Shown here piece by piece: positions 44,578-54,549 of a stretch of DNA of 64,000 nucleotides. Origin of the DNA: Pontiella agarivorans (GTDB taxonomy: Bacteria > Verrucomicrobiota > Kiritimatiellia > Kiritimatiellales > Pontiellaceae). The DNA lies in NCBI RefSeq assembly GCF_034531395.1, contig NZ_JARVCO010000002.1, forward strand, positions 620,001-684,000. Reading direction: 5' to 3'. The notes beneath the pieces are model-generated. The model did not search any database. It was not told where the DNA came from and saw only the letters and a program-made list of their open reading frames with translations. The stretch's first letter is position 1, and each line of letters starts with the position of its first letter. The position numbers were made by a program, and so were the translations under genes.

Positions 44578-46923
44578 ATGAAAACAGGTGTGATTCTTCT
44601 TTTGGGGGTTGTTGCGGCATGCAGTCAGGCCTCAGCCGGTGAACTGGTGCTGCGATACGACGAACCGGCGGAACAGTGGACCGATGCGCTTCCGGTCGGT
44701 AACGGTTCCATGGGCGCGATGGTTTTCGGGGGCATTGAAAAAGAGCGGATTCAGTTTAATCACGATACGCTCTGGGCAGGGAAACCGCATTCCTATGCCC
44801 GCGACGGTGCGGTTGACATCCTGCCGGAAATGCGCCGGCTTCTCTTTGCCGGAAAACAGAAGGATGCTCAGAAACTGGGTATGGAACGCTTTATGTCGGT
44901 TCCGCTTCGGCAGGCCCCGTATCAGCCGTTCGGAGATCTTTGGCTGGAGTTTCCTGCGGCTGGAAAAGTTAAAAACTATCTTCGCGAACTGGATCTGGAT
45001 GGTGCGGTGGCCACTACCGTTTATTCGGTTGACGGCGTTCAGTACACGCGCACGGTTTTTGCAAGCTGCCCGGATCAGATGATTGCGGTTCGGATCGAAG
45101 CGGACCGGAAGGGGGCGTTGTTTTTCCGGGCCGCACTTTCTTCTGAACATCAACGTGCAACCCGGGTCAGCCGGCAGGATGATACCACGTTGAAGCTGAT
45201 CGGAAAAGTGGATGCAGTAGACGTCGGCCGAAACGGGAACCGCATTCCTTTTGACGGAGCGGTTGAATTTGAGGCCCGCCTCCGGATTGATGTTGAGGAT
45301 GGAACTGCGACGGTTTCTGATTCGGGAATTGAGGTTTCCGGTGCAACGAAGGCAACGTTGTATCTGGTTGGCGGAACCTCGTACAAAAATTTCCAGTCAT
45401 TGGACGCTGATCCGGCCGTGTTGTGTGAAAAGGTCCTGGATGGAATCGGGGGTAAAAGCTATGTCCAGCTTCTCGCGGATCACCAGAAAGATCATCGCCG
45501 GCTGTTCCGGAGAACAACACTGAATCTCAACGGCAACCGATCGGCCGCGCTGACCACGGATGAGCGTCTGAGTCAGTATCAGTCGAATCCGGATCCCGAC
45601 TTTGCGGCGCTGTTGTTTCAATATGGACGTTATCTTTTAATTGCCTCTTCCCGTCCGGGAAGCCAGGCGGCCAACCTTCAGGGACTGTGGAATGAATCGC
45701 GCAAACCGGCGTGGGATTCAAAATATACACTGAACATCAATGCCGAAATGAATTACTGGCCGGCAGAGCTCACGGGTCTTTCCGAATGCCATGAACCGTT
45801 TTTTGATCTGATCCGGGATCTGCAGATATCGGGAGGTGAAGTTGCGGAAAAGCATTACGGGGCACGCGGCTGGGTGGCGCATCATAACACCGATGCATGG
45901 CGCGGTGCGGCACCGATCAATGCTTCGAACCACGGAATCTGGCCGGTGGGCGGAGCGTGGATGTGTACGCATCTCTGGGAACATTTTCTTTTTTCCGGAG
46001 ATCGGAAGTTCCTGGCCGAAACGGCGTATCCGCTGATGAAAGGGGCGTCGGAATTTTTTGTGGACTATCTGATTGAAGATCCGGTGTTCGGAAAAGGCTG
46101 GCTGGTGAGCGGGCCGAGCAATTCACCGGAACGCGGCGGGCTGGTGATGGCCCCGACGATGGACCATCAGATTATTCGTACGCTTTTCAATCAGACGGCC
46201 GAAGCAGCGAAGTTTCTGGGAAAAGATCCCGCCTTCAGAAAACAGCTGGAGGAAATGGCCGCCCGTATTGCACCGAATCAGGTGGGTGAAGCGGGACAGT
46301 TGAAGGAGTGGCTGTATCAAGAGGACCCCTTCACGGATCATCGCCATGTTTCGCATCTGTGGGGGCTGCATCCCGGAGCTGAAATCACACCGGAAACGCC
46401 GGAACTTTTTGCGGCCTGTAAACGAACGCTGGAACTTCGCGGTGATGCAGGAACCGGATGGTCCAGAGGATGGAAGGTCAACTTCTGGGCACGGCTGCGA
46501 GACGGTGACCGGATGAACCGGATTCTGTACGGCTTTTTTAATAATACGAGTGTGAAGGGCGGCGCTGGTTTTTATAACAACCTGTTTGATGCGCATCCGC
46601 CGTTTCAGATCGATGGTAATTTCGGTCTGACGGCGGGGATTGCCGAAGCGCTGGTGCAGTCGCACCTGCGTGATGTAAACGGACACTGGATTATTGATCT
46701 GCTGCCGGCGCTTCCATCGGCCTGGTCCGAAGGTTCGGTGACGGGGTTGCGTGCACGTGGAGGTTTCGAGGTTTCCATTCGCTGGAAAGACGGCACGCTG
46801 GTGCTGGCTGAGATAAAATCACTGAACGGAAATCCGCTCGTTGTGCGGATGGGAAGCAAAATCATCCGCACACAAACCTCGGCCGGAAAAGTCTACCTTG
46901 TTGAAAATAAAGATCTGAAATAG
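44578..46923 (+). CDS. GH95 alpha-L-fucosidase/alpha-L-galactosidase, secreted
   Basis: About 781 residues. Signal peptide '[20 protein letters not shown]'. GH95 (alpha/alpha)6-barrel hallmarks: N-terminal '[37 protein letters not shown]', '[32 protein letters not shown]', '[15 protein letters not shown]', 'GPSNSPE' (catalytic Glu) and '[14 protein letters not shown]'. Some GH95 enzymes act on alpha-L-galactose, which fits this galactan cluster. The ATG at 44578 is chosen because the signal peptide starts there and GGAGA lies upstream. It diverges from the AraC gene, so the intervening 140 bp probably holds the regulator's target. Confidence 0.88.
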   Translation: MKTGVILLLGVVAACSQASAGELVLRYDEPAEQWTDALPVGNGSMGAMVFGGIEKERIQFNHDTLWAGKPHSYARDGAVDILPEMRRLLFAGKQKDAQKLGMERFMSVPLRQAPYQPFGDLWLEFPAAGKVKNYLRELDLDGAVATTVYSVDGVQYTRTVFASCPDQMIAVRIEADRKGALFFRAALSSEHQRATRVSRQDDTTLKLIGKVDAVDVGRNGNRIPFDGAVEFEARLRIDVEDGTATVSDSGIEVSGATKATLYLVGGTSYKNFQSLDADPAVLCEKVLDGIGGKSYVQLLADHQKDHRRLFRRTTLNLNGNRSAALTTDERLSQYQSNPDPDFAALLFQYGRYLLIASSRPGSQAANLQGLWNESRKPAWDSKYTLNINAEMNYWPAELTGLSECHEPFFDLIRDLQISGGEVAEKHYGARGWVAHHNTDAWRGAAPINASNHGIWPVGGAWMCTHLWEHFLFSGDRKFLAETAYPLMKGASEFFVDYLIEDPVFGKGWLVSGPSNSPERGGLVMAPTMDHQIIRTLFNQTAEAAKFLGKDPAFRKQLEEMAARIAPNQVGEAGQLKEWLYQEDPFTDHRHVSHLWGLHPGAEITPETPELFAACKRTLELRGDAGTGWSRGWKVNFWARLRDGDRMNRILYGFFNNTSVKGGAGFYNNLFDAHPPFQIDGNFGLTAGIAEALVQSHLRDVNGHWIIDLLPALPSAWSEGSVTGLRARGGFEVSIRWKDGTLVLAEIKSLNGNPLVVRMGSKIIRTQTSAGKVYLVENKDLK

Positions 46924-46967
46924 CTGTGCCGGAGTTTTGCCGGAACAGAGCGCACTTTAACGTGATT

Positions 46968-46990
46968 CAAATGCCATTCATGGGCATTTG
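46968..46990 (+). terminator. Hairpin after GH95, possible terminator
   Basis: CAAATGCC-ATTCATG-GGCATTTG, perfect 8-bp stem, about 45 bp past the GH95 stop. Only a short T-rich tail follows. Confidence 0.45.
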
Positions 46991-47085
46991 GCTTTACAAC
47001 AGGGGCTGTTAAGTTAGGCTGGTTCGGGTACAGTTGCAGGATGATATTTTCCGACTCCGGCTTTAAAATAAGGATATTTTTTTAA

Positions 47086-49236
47086 GTGAAAACTGAACTT
47101 CGTGATTTTTGCGTAGACTATTCCGCATTCGCATCGCCTCTGCTGCGGACTCTGGATGAATCGCTGTCCAGAATGGCTGATGCCGGCCGGGCTGAAATGC
47201 TCGGCGATGCCCGCCCGAAGCTGGCCGATGTGCAGCACCGCCTTAAGATTCTGGTTGATAAACTGGAGGCACAGCAGGCCTATCTGATTATTTTCGGCCC
47301 GCTGAAAAGCGGTAAGTCAACCTTGATGAATGCCATCAGCGGAAGTTATGTCAGCGAAGTCAGCAGTCTTCCGGCTTATCCGTGTCTGGTTTATGTGCGG
47401 GACGGTGAACAGCAGGCGTTTTCAACCACGTCCTACGGGGGACAGTGCCTGGAAATCGGTGGTCGCGAAGAGCTCGAGCAACTGGTGGATACGAAGCATG
47501 GCGAACTGGCCGAGGAATTGAAAAAAGCGGAGGAAGCCGGCCGGGCATTTGATCCGGCCACTGATTATCCGGATGCGTTACGCCGGATTGACATCAGCCT
47601 GCCGGCTGCTGATCTGGCTAAATCCGGGGTGGTTCTCGTGGATACCCCCGGCCTCTACACCCGTATGAAGTTCGGGTATGATTTAATGACGCGGGATTTT
47701 CGTGATGCCGCTGCTTGTGCTGTGTTTGTGGTAAAAACTGAAAATCTGTTCCTGGAACAGGTGTTTGCTGAATTCAACAAACTGCTGGATATTTTCAGCC
47801 GGGTTTTCCTGGTCGTGAATATTGACGGGAACAAGAAGGACCTTGCGCCTGACGGTTCGCTGAGACCCAGTGTGGAAAGTGAATCGCCGCAGCGTGTGGT
47901 GGAAGCGTTTGAATCGCTTTCGATGGAAGCTCCATTACGAAAAGCCTTTGATGAGGGGCGGCTCAATATTTATCCGATTGATCTGCTCAGTGCTGCTTCC
48001 GGGCGTTTGGGGCCGGATCAGGAAAGTGCGGAAGGGGGGGCTTCGACCTTTGATGATTTTCTTTCGGACCTCAGCGATTACCTGAACAGCAGTGATTACC
48101 TGTATGAATTCCGGCGCGACAGTATTAATCAGGGCAATATACTGGCCGGAGAGCTGAAGGATGCCGTCACCGGTGAAGCCATTGAACAGCTGCGGGCCAC
48201 CTGTGAAGCGGATCGTCAGAAACGTGAGGAACTTTTGAAGCGGCAGGAGGCGGTGCGGTGTATTGCGGACCTTGACTGGAACGCTGTTTTTTCCGCCACC
48301 CGGAGGATGACCGTTTCTGAAATCAGTACGATGGTCGGCGATGCTGTTGTGCAATTGCGAAGCGGCCTCAGTAAAGTGCTTGATGAATGGTTTAAGTCGG
48401 AAAACAGTTTGAGTTCGTTGGGCGAAAAAGGATTTGCTGCAACGATCGAAAGCGAAGCGCAGCGGCTGGGAGAGCAGGCCCGCCGGATTATGCGGCGCTA
48501 TCTGGGCGGCGCATTTGCCGGAGCTGAACTGGAATCCGGAGCACGCGAAGCGTTGCGGCTGCTGGAGATTGATCTGGCCGGCATCAGCGGCGATTCTGTT
48601 CAACAGATGGGGTCTGACGAGACGTTTATTATCAAAAAATTTGAGCTGGATCCGGCTACGGTACCGGTTCGCCGCCGCTTTTTTGATTATCTGCTGTTTC
48701 GCAGTCCCGCAAAAATCCGGCGTCGGCTGTTCGGGGATCGCGGGAGCCGGACCATTCCGGTGAGCCACAAAGAGCGTCGCCTGGGGGATGAAGCCCGCGA
48801 ATTTCTGATTGTTCAGGTACAGGGTTTTGTGAAAAACAGTCTGGCGGATGCCATGGAAAAAGAGGCGGAGCTGTTGGCAGACCGACACACGGAAACGTTG
48901 CGGGACTCGGTTTTATCGAAACTCAAAACGGATGAGATCACGCTTACAGATGAACTCGAAAAGCTGGAAACAGAGATTGCTGAACTTGAACACCTGTTGT
49001 CTCTGACGGATGGCATGGCGGCGGCGGTTGAGGATTTCGATGGGCGCCTGTCCGCGATGCAGACCGCGCTGGAAGGTCCGGCGAACCGGGGAGCTGGATC
49101 CTTGGAAGTGACGGAAGCAGATTCAGAGATTGCAAATGATCCGGCGGGCGATAATAACTTGGATACGGGTGCGACAGAAACCGGCACCTCCGATTCGGAA
49201 AAAACCGATAACGATACGGAAGAAGGTAGGGGATAA
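47086..49236 (+). CDS. Dynamin-like GTPase
   Basis: A 716-residue large GTPase, starting at GTG. P-loop 'LIIFGPLKSGKSTLMNAISG' (residues about 66-85), G3 'VLVDTPGLYTRM', and G4-like 'VVNIDGNKKD'. A helical stalk follows, with a basic segment 'DYLLFRSPAKIRRRLFGDRGSR', then a coiled coil ('TLTDELEKLETEIAELEHLL') and an acidic, low-complexity tail ending 'DSEKTDNDTEEGRG'. Dynamin-like proteins bind and reshape membranes and include anti-phage and cytokinesis members. The next gene, a membrane P-loop ATPase, starts 2 bp after its stop, so the two probably act together. No galactan role is evident. Confidence 0.8.
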   Translation: MKTELRDFCVDYSAFASPLLRTLDESLSRMADAGRAEMLGDARPKLADVQHRLKILVDKLEAQQAYLIIFGPLKSGKSTLMNAISGSYVSEVSSLPAYPCLVYVRDGEQQAFSTTSYGGQCLEIGGREELEQLVDTKHGELAEELKKAEEAGRAFDPATDYPDALRRIDISLPAADLAKSGVVLVDTPGLYTRMKFGYDLMTRDFRDAAACAVFVVKTENLFLEQVFAEFNKLLDIFSRVFLVVNIDGNKKDLAPDGSLRPSVESESPQRVVEAFESLSMEAPLRKAFDEGRLNIYPIDLLSAASGRLGPDQESAEGGASTFDDFLSDLSDYLNSSDYLYEFRRDSINQGNILAGELKDAVTGEAIEQLRATCEADRQKREELLKRQEAVRCIADLDWNAVFSATRRMTVSEISTMVGDAVVQLRSGLSKVLDEWFKSENSLSSLGEKGFAATIESEAQRLGEQARRIMRRYLGGAFAGAELESGAREALRLLEIDLAGISGDSVQQMGSDETFIIKKFELDPATVPVRRRFFDYLLFRSPAKIRRRLFGDRGSRTIPVSHKERRLGDEAREFLIVQVQGFVKNSLADAMEKEAELLADRHTETLRDSVLSKLKTDEITLTDELEKLETEIAELEHLLSLTDGMAAAVEDFDGRLSAMQTALEGPANRGAGSLEVTEADSEIANDPAGDNNLDTGATETGTSDSEKTDNDTEEGRG

Positions 49237-49238
49237 CG

Positions 49239-50726
49239 ATGCGGGTATTTGATTTCTGGCGACACTGGAACGTACTGGAAAATCCATTCAGCGCCGAAGA
49301 GGCGACCGATGATCCGGTGTTTTTGCGCTTACTTTCCGAAGAATCCACTCATCCTGATTTCGCTAAAATTTACGGCACTCCGGAGCATCCCTCTTCAGCC
49401 ATCGTGTTCGGTGAAAAGGGCAGCGGGAAAACAGCACTGCGCCTGACGATGGAAAAACAGTATGCGCTGCATAATGAGAGCTCCGATAAGCAGCGCGTTT
49501 GGGTGGTGCGCTATGACGACCAGAATGCCGCACTGGATACATTTGCCAGCCGGTATAAAGAGGAGAACCCTTTGCGGCATATGCGGCTCGAAGATCATCA
49601 GGATGCCATGCTGGCACTTGCCGTGACCAAATTGGTGGATACGCTGATGGGCGAGCGGCCTGAGCTGCCGGGATTCAGTCGTATGCGTCGGCGTGTAAAG
49701 CGTATGAACCGTCGGAAACGGCTCGGCCTCTGTCTGCTTTCCGCACTTTATGACCAACCTAACAGTTTAACCGATCAACGTTTTGAGCGTCTTCGTAAAC
49801 TGGCGCGTATCCAGACCATGCAGGTGGCCGAATGGGTGGCGGCGGGCTTATTTGCGCTGATTGGTGCTCTTCTGTTGCTGTTCGGGGATTCTCTGGAAAT
49901 GCCGCGCTGGGTGTCTCTGGCGGTCGGCGGTATCGGGCTGGTGGGAGCGGCTCTGCTGGTTCTGCTGCAGGGCGCCGAATTTTTCCGGACACAGACGCTG
50001 GCAGCCCGCTTGCGGCGCGAAATCAAGACGGTCAGCCATACGACAGCGGATTTGGCCCGGAAGCTTCGGCTTATCGGGCGCACCCGGTCGGCCGGGATCG
50101 CGCTGCCGATGCCCGGGGATCATGACAGCCGGTATGAACTGAACCGGTTCCTGCTCGCGATTCTCGAGGAATTCGGCTACAGCGGAATGGTGGTGCTGGT
50201 GGATCGGGTCGATGAACCGGCCATGATCAACGGCGATGCGCAGAAGATGAAAGAACTGGTTTGGCCGATGCTGAACAACAAATTTCTGCAGCAGCAGCAT
50301 ATCGGCATTAAATTGTTGCTGCCTATTGAGCTTCGTTATCTGGTTCATCGGGAATCGGAAGATTTTTATATGAAAGCGCGGCTGGATAAGCAGTGTATGA
50401 TCGATCGTCTGGCCTGGTCCGGTTCGGCTCTGTATGACCTCGCCAATATGCGGCTTAAAGCCTGTTGCGAAAAAGGTGAACAGTCGGTTGTTCTGAGCGA
50501 TTTCTTTGACGATGATGTGGTCCTGCAGGATGTGTTGGATGCGCTGGGACAGATGCAACAACCGCGTGATGCCTTCAAGCTGCTCTATCAGGTGGTGCAT
50601 GAGCACTGTTCTTACACCCCGAATGAAGATCCGGTTTGGAAGATTCCGCGCCTTACGCTGGCTCAGGTTTCCAAGAATCAGGCGCGGCGTCTCAACGATA
50701 TGCAACGCGGCCTGCAACCGGCCTGA
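49239..50726 (+). CDS. KAP-like membrane P-loop ATPase
   Basis: A 495-residue protein. Walker A 'IVFGEKGSGKTALR' lies near residue 55. Two transmembrane helices ('WVAAGLFALIGALLLLFG', 'WVSLAVGGIGLVGAALLVLL', about residues 198-245) come next. A Walker-B-like 'SGMVVLVDRVDEPAMING' lies near 310-327. Membrane helices inserted between Walker A and B are the hallmark of KAP P-loop NTPases, a family that includes the T7-excluding PifA. The N-terminal 'WNVLENPFSAEE' is like bacterial ATPases of the ExeA/STAND type. Coupled to the dynamin-like gene; followed by a terminator, so the two form one closed unit. Confidence 0.65.
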   Translation: MRVFDFWRHWNVLENPFSAEEATDDPVFLRLLSEESTHPDFAKIYGTPEHPSSAIVFGEKGSGKTALRLTMEKQYALHNESSDKQRVWVVRYDDQNAALDTFASRYKEENPLRHMRLEDHQDAMLALAVTKLVDTLMGERPELPGFSRMRRRVKRMNRRKRLGLCLLSALYDQPNSLTDQRFERLRKLARIQTMQVAEWVAAGLFALIGALLLLFGDSLEMPRWVSLAVGGIGLVGAALLVLLQGAEFFRTQTLAARLRREIKTVSHTTADLARKLRLIGRTRSAGIALPMPGDHDSRYELNRFLLAILEEFGYSGMVVLVDRVDEPAMINGDAQKMKELVWPMLNNKFLQQQHIGIKLLLPIELRYLVHRESEDFYMKARLDKQCMIDRLAWSGSALYDLANMRLKACCEKGEQSVVLSDFFDDDVVLQDVLDALGQMQQPRDAFKLLYQVVHEHCSYTPNEDPVWKIPRLTLAQVSKNQARRLNDMQRGLQPA

Positions 50727-50764
50727 CGTTTCTGAACGGCCATGTTTTCCTGCCGTTAAAGTTC

Positions 50765-50813
50765 AAAGGGTCTGTTTTGTTTTCGTGCTCCGTCAGCAAA
50801 ACAGGCCTTTTTA
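50765..50813 (+). terminator. Rho-independent terminator after the dynamin/ATPase unit
   Basis: CTGTTTTG pairs with CAAAACAG, extended by AAAGG with CCTTT, and is followed by T. The 17-nt loop is large. The rest of the 318-bp gap to 51045 shows no gene. Confidence 0.75.
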
Positions 50814-51044
50814 TTTCCGACAGCGGATGGCCGGAGTACCCCGGTATATGGGTCGGTTTGTCCGTCTGATTCCTGCATGGCGGGAAGCTGAGGATACCGA
50901 GGCTCCGGTATCAATGCTGATCTGGGGAACCGAGCTGCATGCACACAGTAATTTAAAGGCTGTCCTGTGCATCTTCCGTGTCCTTTTCTTGCTTCGGCGA
51001 CGTTCTTTATCTAAATGTTTAGGTTCTCATGGAGGAGTTGTTGT

Positions 51045-53165
51045 ATGGAGATATGGAAAGTCGGACCCATTTTTGTGGCGATCATGTTATGTGCGGGCTG
51101 TGTACCGGAAGAGCAGACGATTGAGCAGAATAATGAAGTCTCAGCGTCTGAACGGCCGGCAGAGACTCCGGAAAAAAACTCAGCGGAAGAGGAAATTCCA
51201 CAGGAAACGACAAGTGCTGTCGATGCTGCAGCTGCGGTGCCGGTGGATGCGGGAGACCGGGAAGCAACCCGTTCTTTTCCGGTTGAGAAGGAGCCGCGTT
51301 CCATTGATTGGAATAAGCCGTATATTGTGGTTGAGCCGCATACGGCGCGGGCGATTGACGGGGTAACCAAGGTGGATCGGAAGCGCTATTTCAGCATTGC
51401 AGATGGCGGGATTAATTTTGACCGGCGTGTACCGGAGGATAAATATGATTATCTGGTACATGAGTTGGGAATTCACTTCGGGCGGTCGCTGGGGCTGGTG
51501 AAGTATCCGGCTTCAAAGTTGAAGGAAGATCCGAAAAAAGCGGGATATACCGATCTGACGCCGCTGATGCAGGCGAAGCCGCAGGACGGTTCAGCGAAGC
51601 TGAAGGCTGATTTCGGGGATAATCTGGATGTGGCCATGCATGGGGCGCATAATGCCTATCCGGAATATATGGGACGTCATGAAACGGCGGATTCGATGCG
51701 GGATGCCAAGCATCCGCAATATATCCCGGAGAATATTGATGCTGCTGCGCTGCTGGCGGCGGCGGTGCTGAAGTTTAATTATACGGACTTCACGCGGCCG
51801 CGGTATTATGAACTGGTGAATGAGCCGCACTGGTCGTTTTTCAATGATCAGCATCTGGCGGACTGGCATCTGAAAACACGTGAGATGGTGAAGAAGGCGA
51901 CTCCGGAAGTGCAGGTGGGGGGGCTGTGTATGTCGGTTTGTTATTTTTACCGCAATAACTATCGCGGTTTTCAGGGAATGAAGCAGTTCATTGACCATAC
52001 GAACGGGGAGATGGATTTTTATTCGTATCATGTTTATGACTATCTGCGCTGGCGGGACGGGGAGTATAAAGGCCGCTTGCAGTCGGGTCTGCCGCTGGAA
52101 GGTACGCTGGATCTGGTCCCGAACTACACTATGAATGCATTCGGGAAAACAGCCCATATCGTGGTCAGCGAACAGGGCGGTTATAACGGCGAAGCGCCGA
52201 AGGGTGATTTTGACGGTGAGCTGGTGGCCTCACAGATTTTGAGCAATGCATATCCGCAAGCGGATCACGATTCGTGGGATATTGAAATGAAAAAACGGTC
52301 CATCGTGAGCTTTGGTCATGTCAGCTCAATTATTGCGAACACGCTGGCGTTTATGGATCATCCGCACACCGTGCAAAAGGCGGTGCCTTTTATTCTTTCC
52401 ACCACCTGGAACTGGGGACCGAAATATTATGCCCAGCTTTATGTGGCAAAGGATTATACGGATGAGAGTGAGTGGGTGGAGCAGGATACACTGAATTTTT
52501 ATCGGTTTTTCCGCGGGGTTGACGGGCACCGGGTGAAGGCGCTCTGTTCCGATCCGGATTTGCAGACCCGTGCTTTTGTGCATGAAAACAAACTGTATCT
52601 GGTCATCAATAATCAGAGTTTTGATGGGGAATCGATTGATCTCTACGGCATTGAAACCGGCGCGGTTGAGGTGCGGCGTCTCGGGCGGAATCCGGATTTC
52701 ACGATGTCGTATGTGGAGGAGAAAATCGCCACGCCGGATGTGCTCGAAATTGCGGGCCGGGAGTCGGTGATGCTGGTTGCCGATTATGGTGAACCGATCA
52801 AACCGACGCGGGCGGTCAATGAAGTGGTGTGCTATGGCGATAAAGTGGCGGTGCCGGTTTCGGATGCGGAGTTTAAGATTAAAATTCCAACGCTTGGAAA
52901 TATCGATTATGCGCAGTTGCGGGTGGCTGTCACCCGTGCGCCAGGTCAAAGCGTGGAGCCGCTGATCACTGTAAATGGCAGGGAATTAGAGGTCCCGCTG
53001 GAGGATTCGGCCGGGCGTTATACCGATAAAGAATATGCATCGACCAAACTCATCTATGTAGATCCGAAAATTCTGAAATCGACCAATAAGGTAAAGGTTT
53101 CTTTTCCGGATGGCGATGATGGGGCTGTGGGTACGGCGGTGTTGCGTGTGGCGGTGAAAAAGTAA
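51045..53165 (+). CDS. GH86 beta-agarase/beta-porphyranase, lipoprotein
   Basis: About 706 residues. Lipoprotein signal with lipobox LCAGC (Cys near residue 19), an acidic Glu/Ala/Thr-rich linker (about 20-85), the GH86 barrel, and C-terminal beta domains. Both catalytic residues are present: acid/base Glu260 in 'ELVNEPHWSFF' and nucleophile Glu376 in 'IVVSEQGGYNG', with 'DFYSYHVYDY' between. The ATG at 51045 is used because GGAGGAG lies 8 nt before it and it starts the signal. First gene of the second galactan cluster, 13 bp before a sulfatase. Contains a perfect TTCCAA palindrome at 52885. Confidence 0.86.
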   Translation: MEIWKVGPIFVAIMLCAGCVPEEQTIEQNNEVSASERPAETPEKNSAEEEIPQETTSAVDAAAAVPVDAGDREATRSFPVEKEPRSIDWNKPYIVVEPHTARAIDGVTKVDRKRYFSIADGGINFDRRVPEDKYDYLVHELGIHFGRSLGLVKYPASKLKEDPKKAGYTDLTPLMQAKPQDGSAKLKADFGDNLDVAMHGAHNAYPEYMGRHETADSMRDAKHPQYIPENIDAAALLAAAVLKFNYTDFTRPRYYELVNEPHWSFFNDQHLADWHLKTREMVKKATPEVQVGGLCMSVCYFYRNNYRGFQGMKQFIDHTNGEMDFYSYHVYDYLRWRDGEYKGRLQSGLPLEGTLDLVPNYTMNAFGKTAHIVVSEQGGYNGEAPKGDFDGELVASQILSNAYPQADHDSWDIEMKKRSIVSFGHVSSIIANTLAFMDHPHTVQKAVPFILSTTWNWGPKYYAQLYVAKDYTDESEWVEQDTLNFYRFFRGVDGHRVKALCSDPDLQTRAFVHENKLYLVINNQSFDGESIDLYGIETGAVEVRRLGRNPDFTMSYVEEKIATPDVLEIAGRESVMLVADYGEPIKPTRAVNEVVCYGDKVAVPVSDAEFKIKIPTLGNIDYAQLRVAVTRAPGQSVEPLITVNGRELEVPLEDSAGRYTDKEYASTKLIYVDPKILKSTNKVKVSFPDGDDGAVGTAVLRVAVKK
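52885..52899. repeat. Dispersed palindrome TTCCAA-CGC-TTGGAA (inside GH86)
   Basis: Perfect arms, read here as I-P-T-L-G, a third reading frame compared with the tyrA and GH2 copies. Confidence 0.7.
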
Positions 53166-53178
53166 GGAATAAAAAAAG

Positions 53179-54549
53179 ATGAAAATATGGACAATGCTGA
53201 TGGGTTGGCTGGCGGTTTCTGTGCTGGCGGCGGAGAAGCCGAATATTGTTTTGATTCTGGCGGATGATCTGGGTTTTGCGGATGTCAGTTTTAACGGGTG
53301 TACAGATTTCAGAACGCCGAATGTTGACCGGCTGGCGAATGAGGGCGTTCGTTTTGAAAACGGCTATGCAAGCCATTCGTTCTGTGCACCGACGCGGGCG
53401 GGTCTGATGACGGGGCGGTATCAGCAGCGTTTCGGTTTCGAGACCAATCCGGCGTATGCGCCGCTGGATGAAAAATCAGGTTTGCCGGCATCGGAAACCA
53501 CGATTGCGACGCGCCTGAAAAAGGCGGGATATAAAACGGGGCTGGTGGGCAAATGGCACTTAGGTATGAGCAAGGTGCAGCACCCGATGAACCGGGGTTT
53601 TGATTTCTTTTTCGGAATGCCGAGTGGGGGGCATGATTACTTTGAGGTAAATTCCCGTGATCTGGCGGACAGTTATAAACTGCCGCTGATCGATAATGAA
53701 AAATTTGCCAATGTGGAAGGGTATCTGACGCATCAGCTGACGGACCATGCGCTTAAGTTTATTGAGCGGAGCAAAGATGATCCGTTTTTTCTGTTCCTTT
53801 CTTATAATGCACCGCATGCCCCATGGCAGGCTCCGGAAGAAGCGGTTGCACAGTTTTCTCATATTGAAAGTAAGCAACGGCAGATTTATGCGGCGATGGT
53901 TACCGAAATGGATAAGGGCATCGGGCGAGTTCTGCATGCCCTCGAAGCGTTCGGCCTGCAGAAAAATACGCTGGTCTTTTTCCTGAGTGACAATGGCGGG
54001 CCGCATCCGGGAAGCGTTACGGATAACGGTCCGTTTCGCGATGGGAAAGGTGCGGTTTATGAGGGCGGGGTGCATGTTCCGTTTGTGGCGTATTGGCCGG
54101 GTAAAATTCCGGCCGGTTCCACATTTGAATGGCCGGTGATTTCTATTGATATTGCTCCGACTATGGCCGCACTGGCGGGGGTGGAAAAAGGAAATATGGA
54201 AGGCGAAAATCTTTTTCCGTTTATGACGGGAGAACAGACGGATGCGCCGCATGAAAATATCTATTTTCGGCGTCGTGATGGAGCGGCCTGGGCGATTGTC
54301 AATAAAGACGGAAAAAAGCTGGTGAAGGCCGACTGGACGAATGAGGTGAAGGAGTTCTTTAATCTGAAGAACGATGCCGGCGAGCAGAATGATTTGTATC
54401 AGTCTCCGGAGCAGGCGGCTGTGGTGGAGCAGCTTCAGAACGCGTGGGATGAATGGAATAAAGATAATATCCGGTATCAGTTCTGGGATTATCCGGACCA
54501 TAAAAAGCATCAGAAAGAACTTTACGAAAACCAGAGAAACGTTCGATGA
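53179..54549 (+). CDS. Type I sulfatase (FGly-dependent), secreted
   Basis: A 456-residue sulfatase with signal peptide 'MKIWTMLMGWLAVSVLA'. Formylglycine motif intact: Cys69 in CAPTR, followed by 'AGLMTGRYQQRFG'. Also 'ILADDLGFADVSFNG', 'GLVGKWHLG', 'NAPHAPWQAP', 'LSDNGGPHPG' and 'DGKGAVYEGGVHVP'. All catalytic residues are present, in contrast to the protein at 9739. It lies between a GH86 and a GH115-like gene, with its stop overlapping the next start, so probably desulfates a galactan such as porphyran or agar. Confidence 0.94.
   Translation: MKIWTMLMGWLAVSVLAAEKPNIVLILADDLGFADVSFNGCTDFRTPNVDRLANEGVRFENGYASHSFCAPTRAGLMTGRYQQRFGFETNPAYAPLDEKSGLPASETTIATRLKKAGYKTGLVGKWHLGMSKVQHPMNRGFDFFFGMPSGGHDYFEVNSRDLADSYKLPLIDNEKFANVEGYLTHQLTDHALKFIERSKDDPFFLFLSYNAPHAPWQAPEEAVAQFSHIESKQRQIYAAMVTEMDKGIGRVLHALEAFGLQKNTLVFFLSDNGGPHPGSVTDNGPFRDGKGAVYEGGVHVPFVAYWPGKIPAGSTFEWPVISIDIAPTMAALAGVEKGNMEGENLFPFMTGEQTDAPHENIYFRRRDGAAWAIVNKDGKKLVKADWTNEVKEFFNLKNDAGEQNDLYQSPEQAAVVEQLQNAWDEWNKDNIRYQFWDYPDHKKHQKELYENQRNVR

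Noticed and set aside
24422-46923. Bacteroidota-type polysaccharide utilisation locus with SusC/SusD
   Set aside because: No TonB-dependent receptor or SusD-like lipoprotein is encoded; transport is by a GPH symporter, so the Bacteroidota model does not apply.
50506-51366. 286-codon plus-strand frame across the end of the KAP-like gene and the start of GH86
   Set aside because: Arg/Trp/Cys-rich out-of-frame translation crossing a strong terminator; not a plausible protein.
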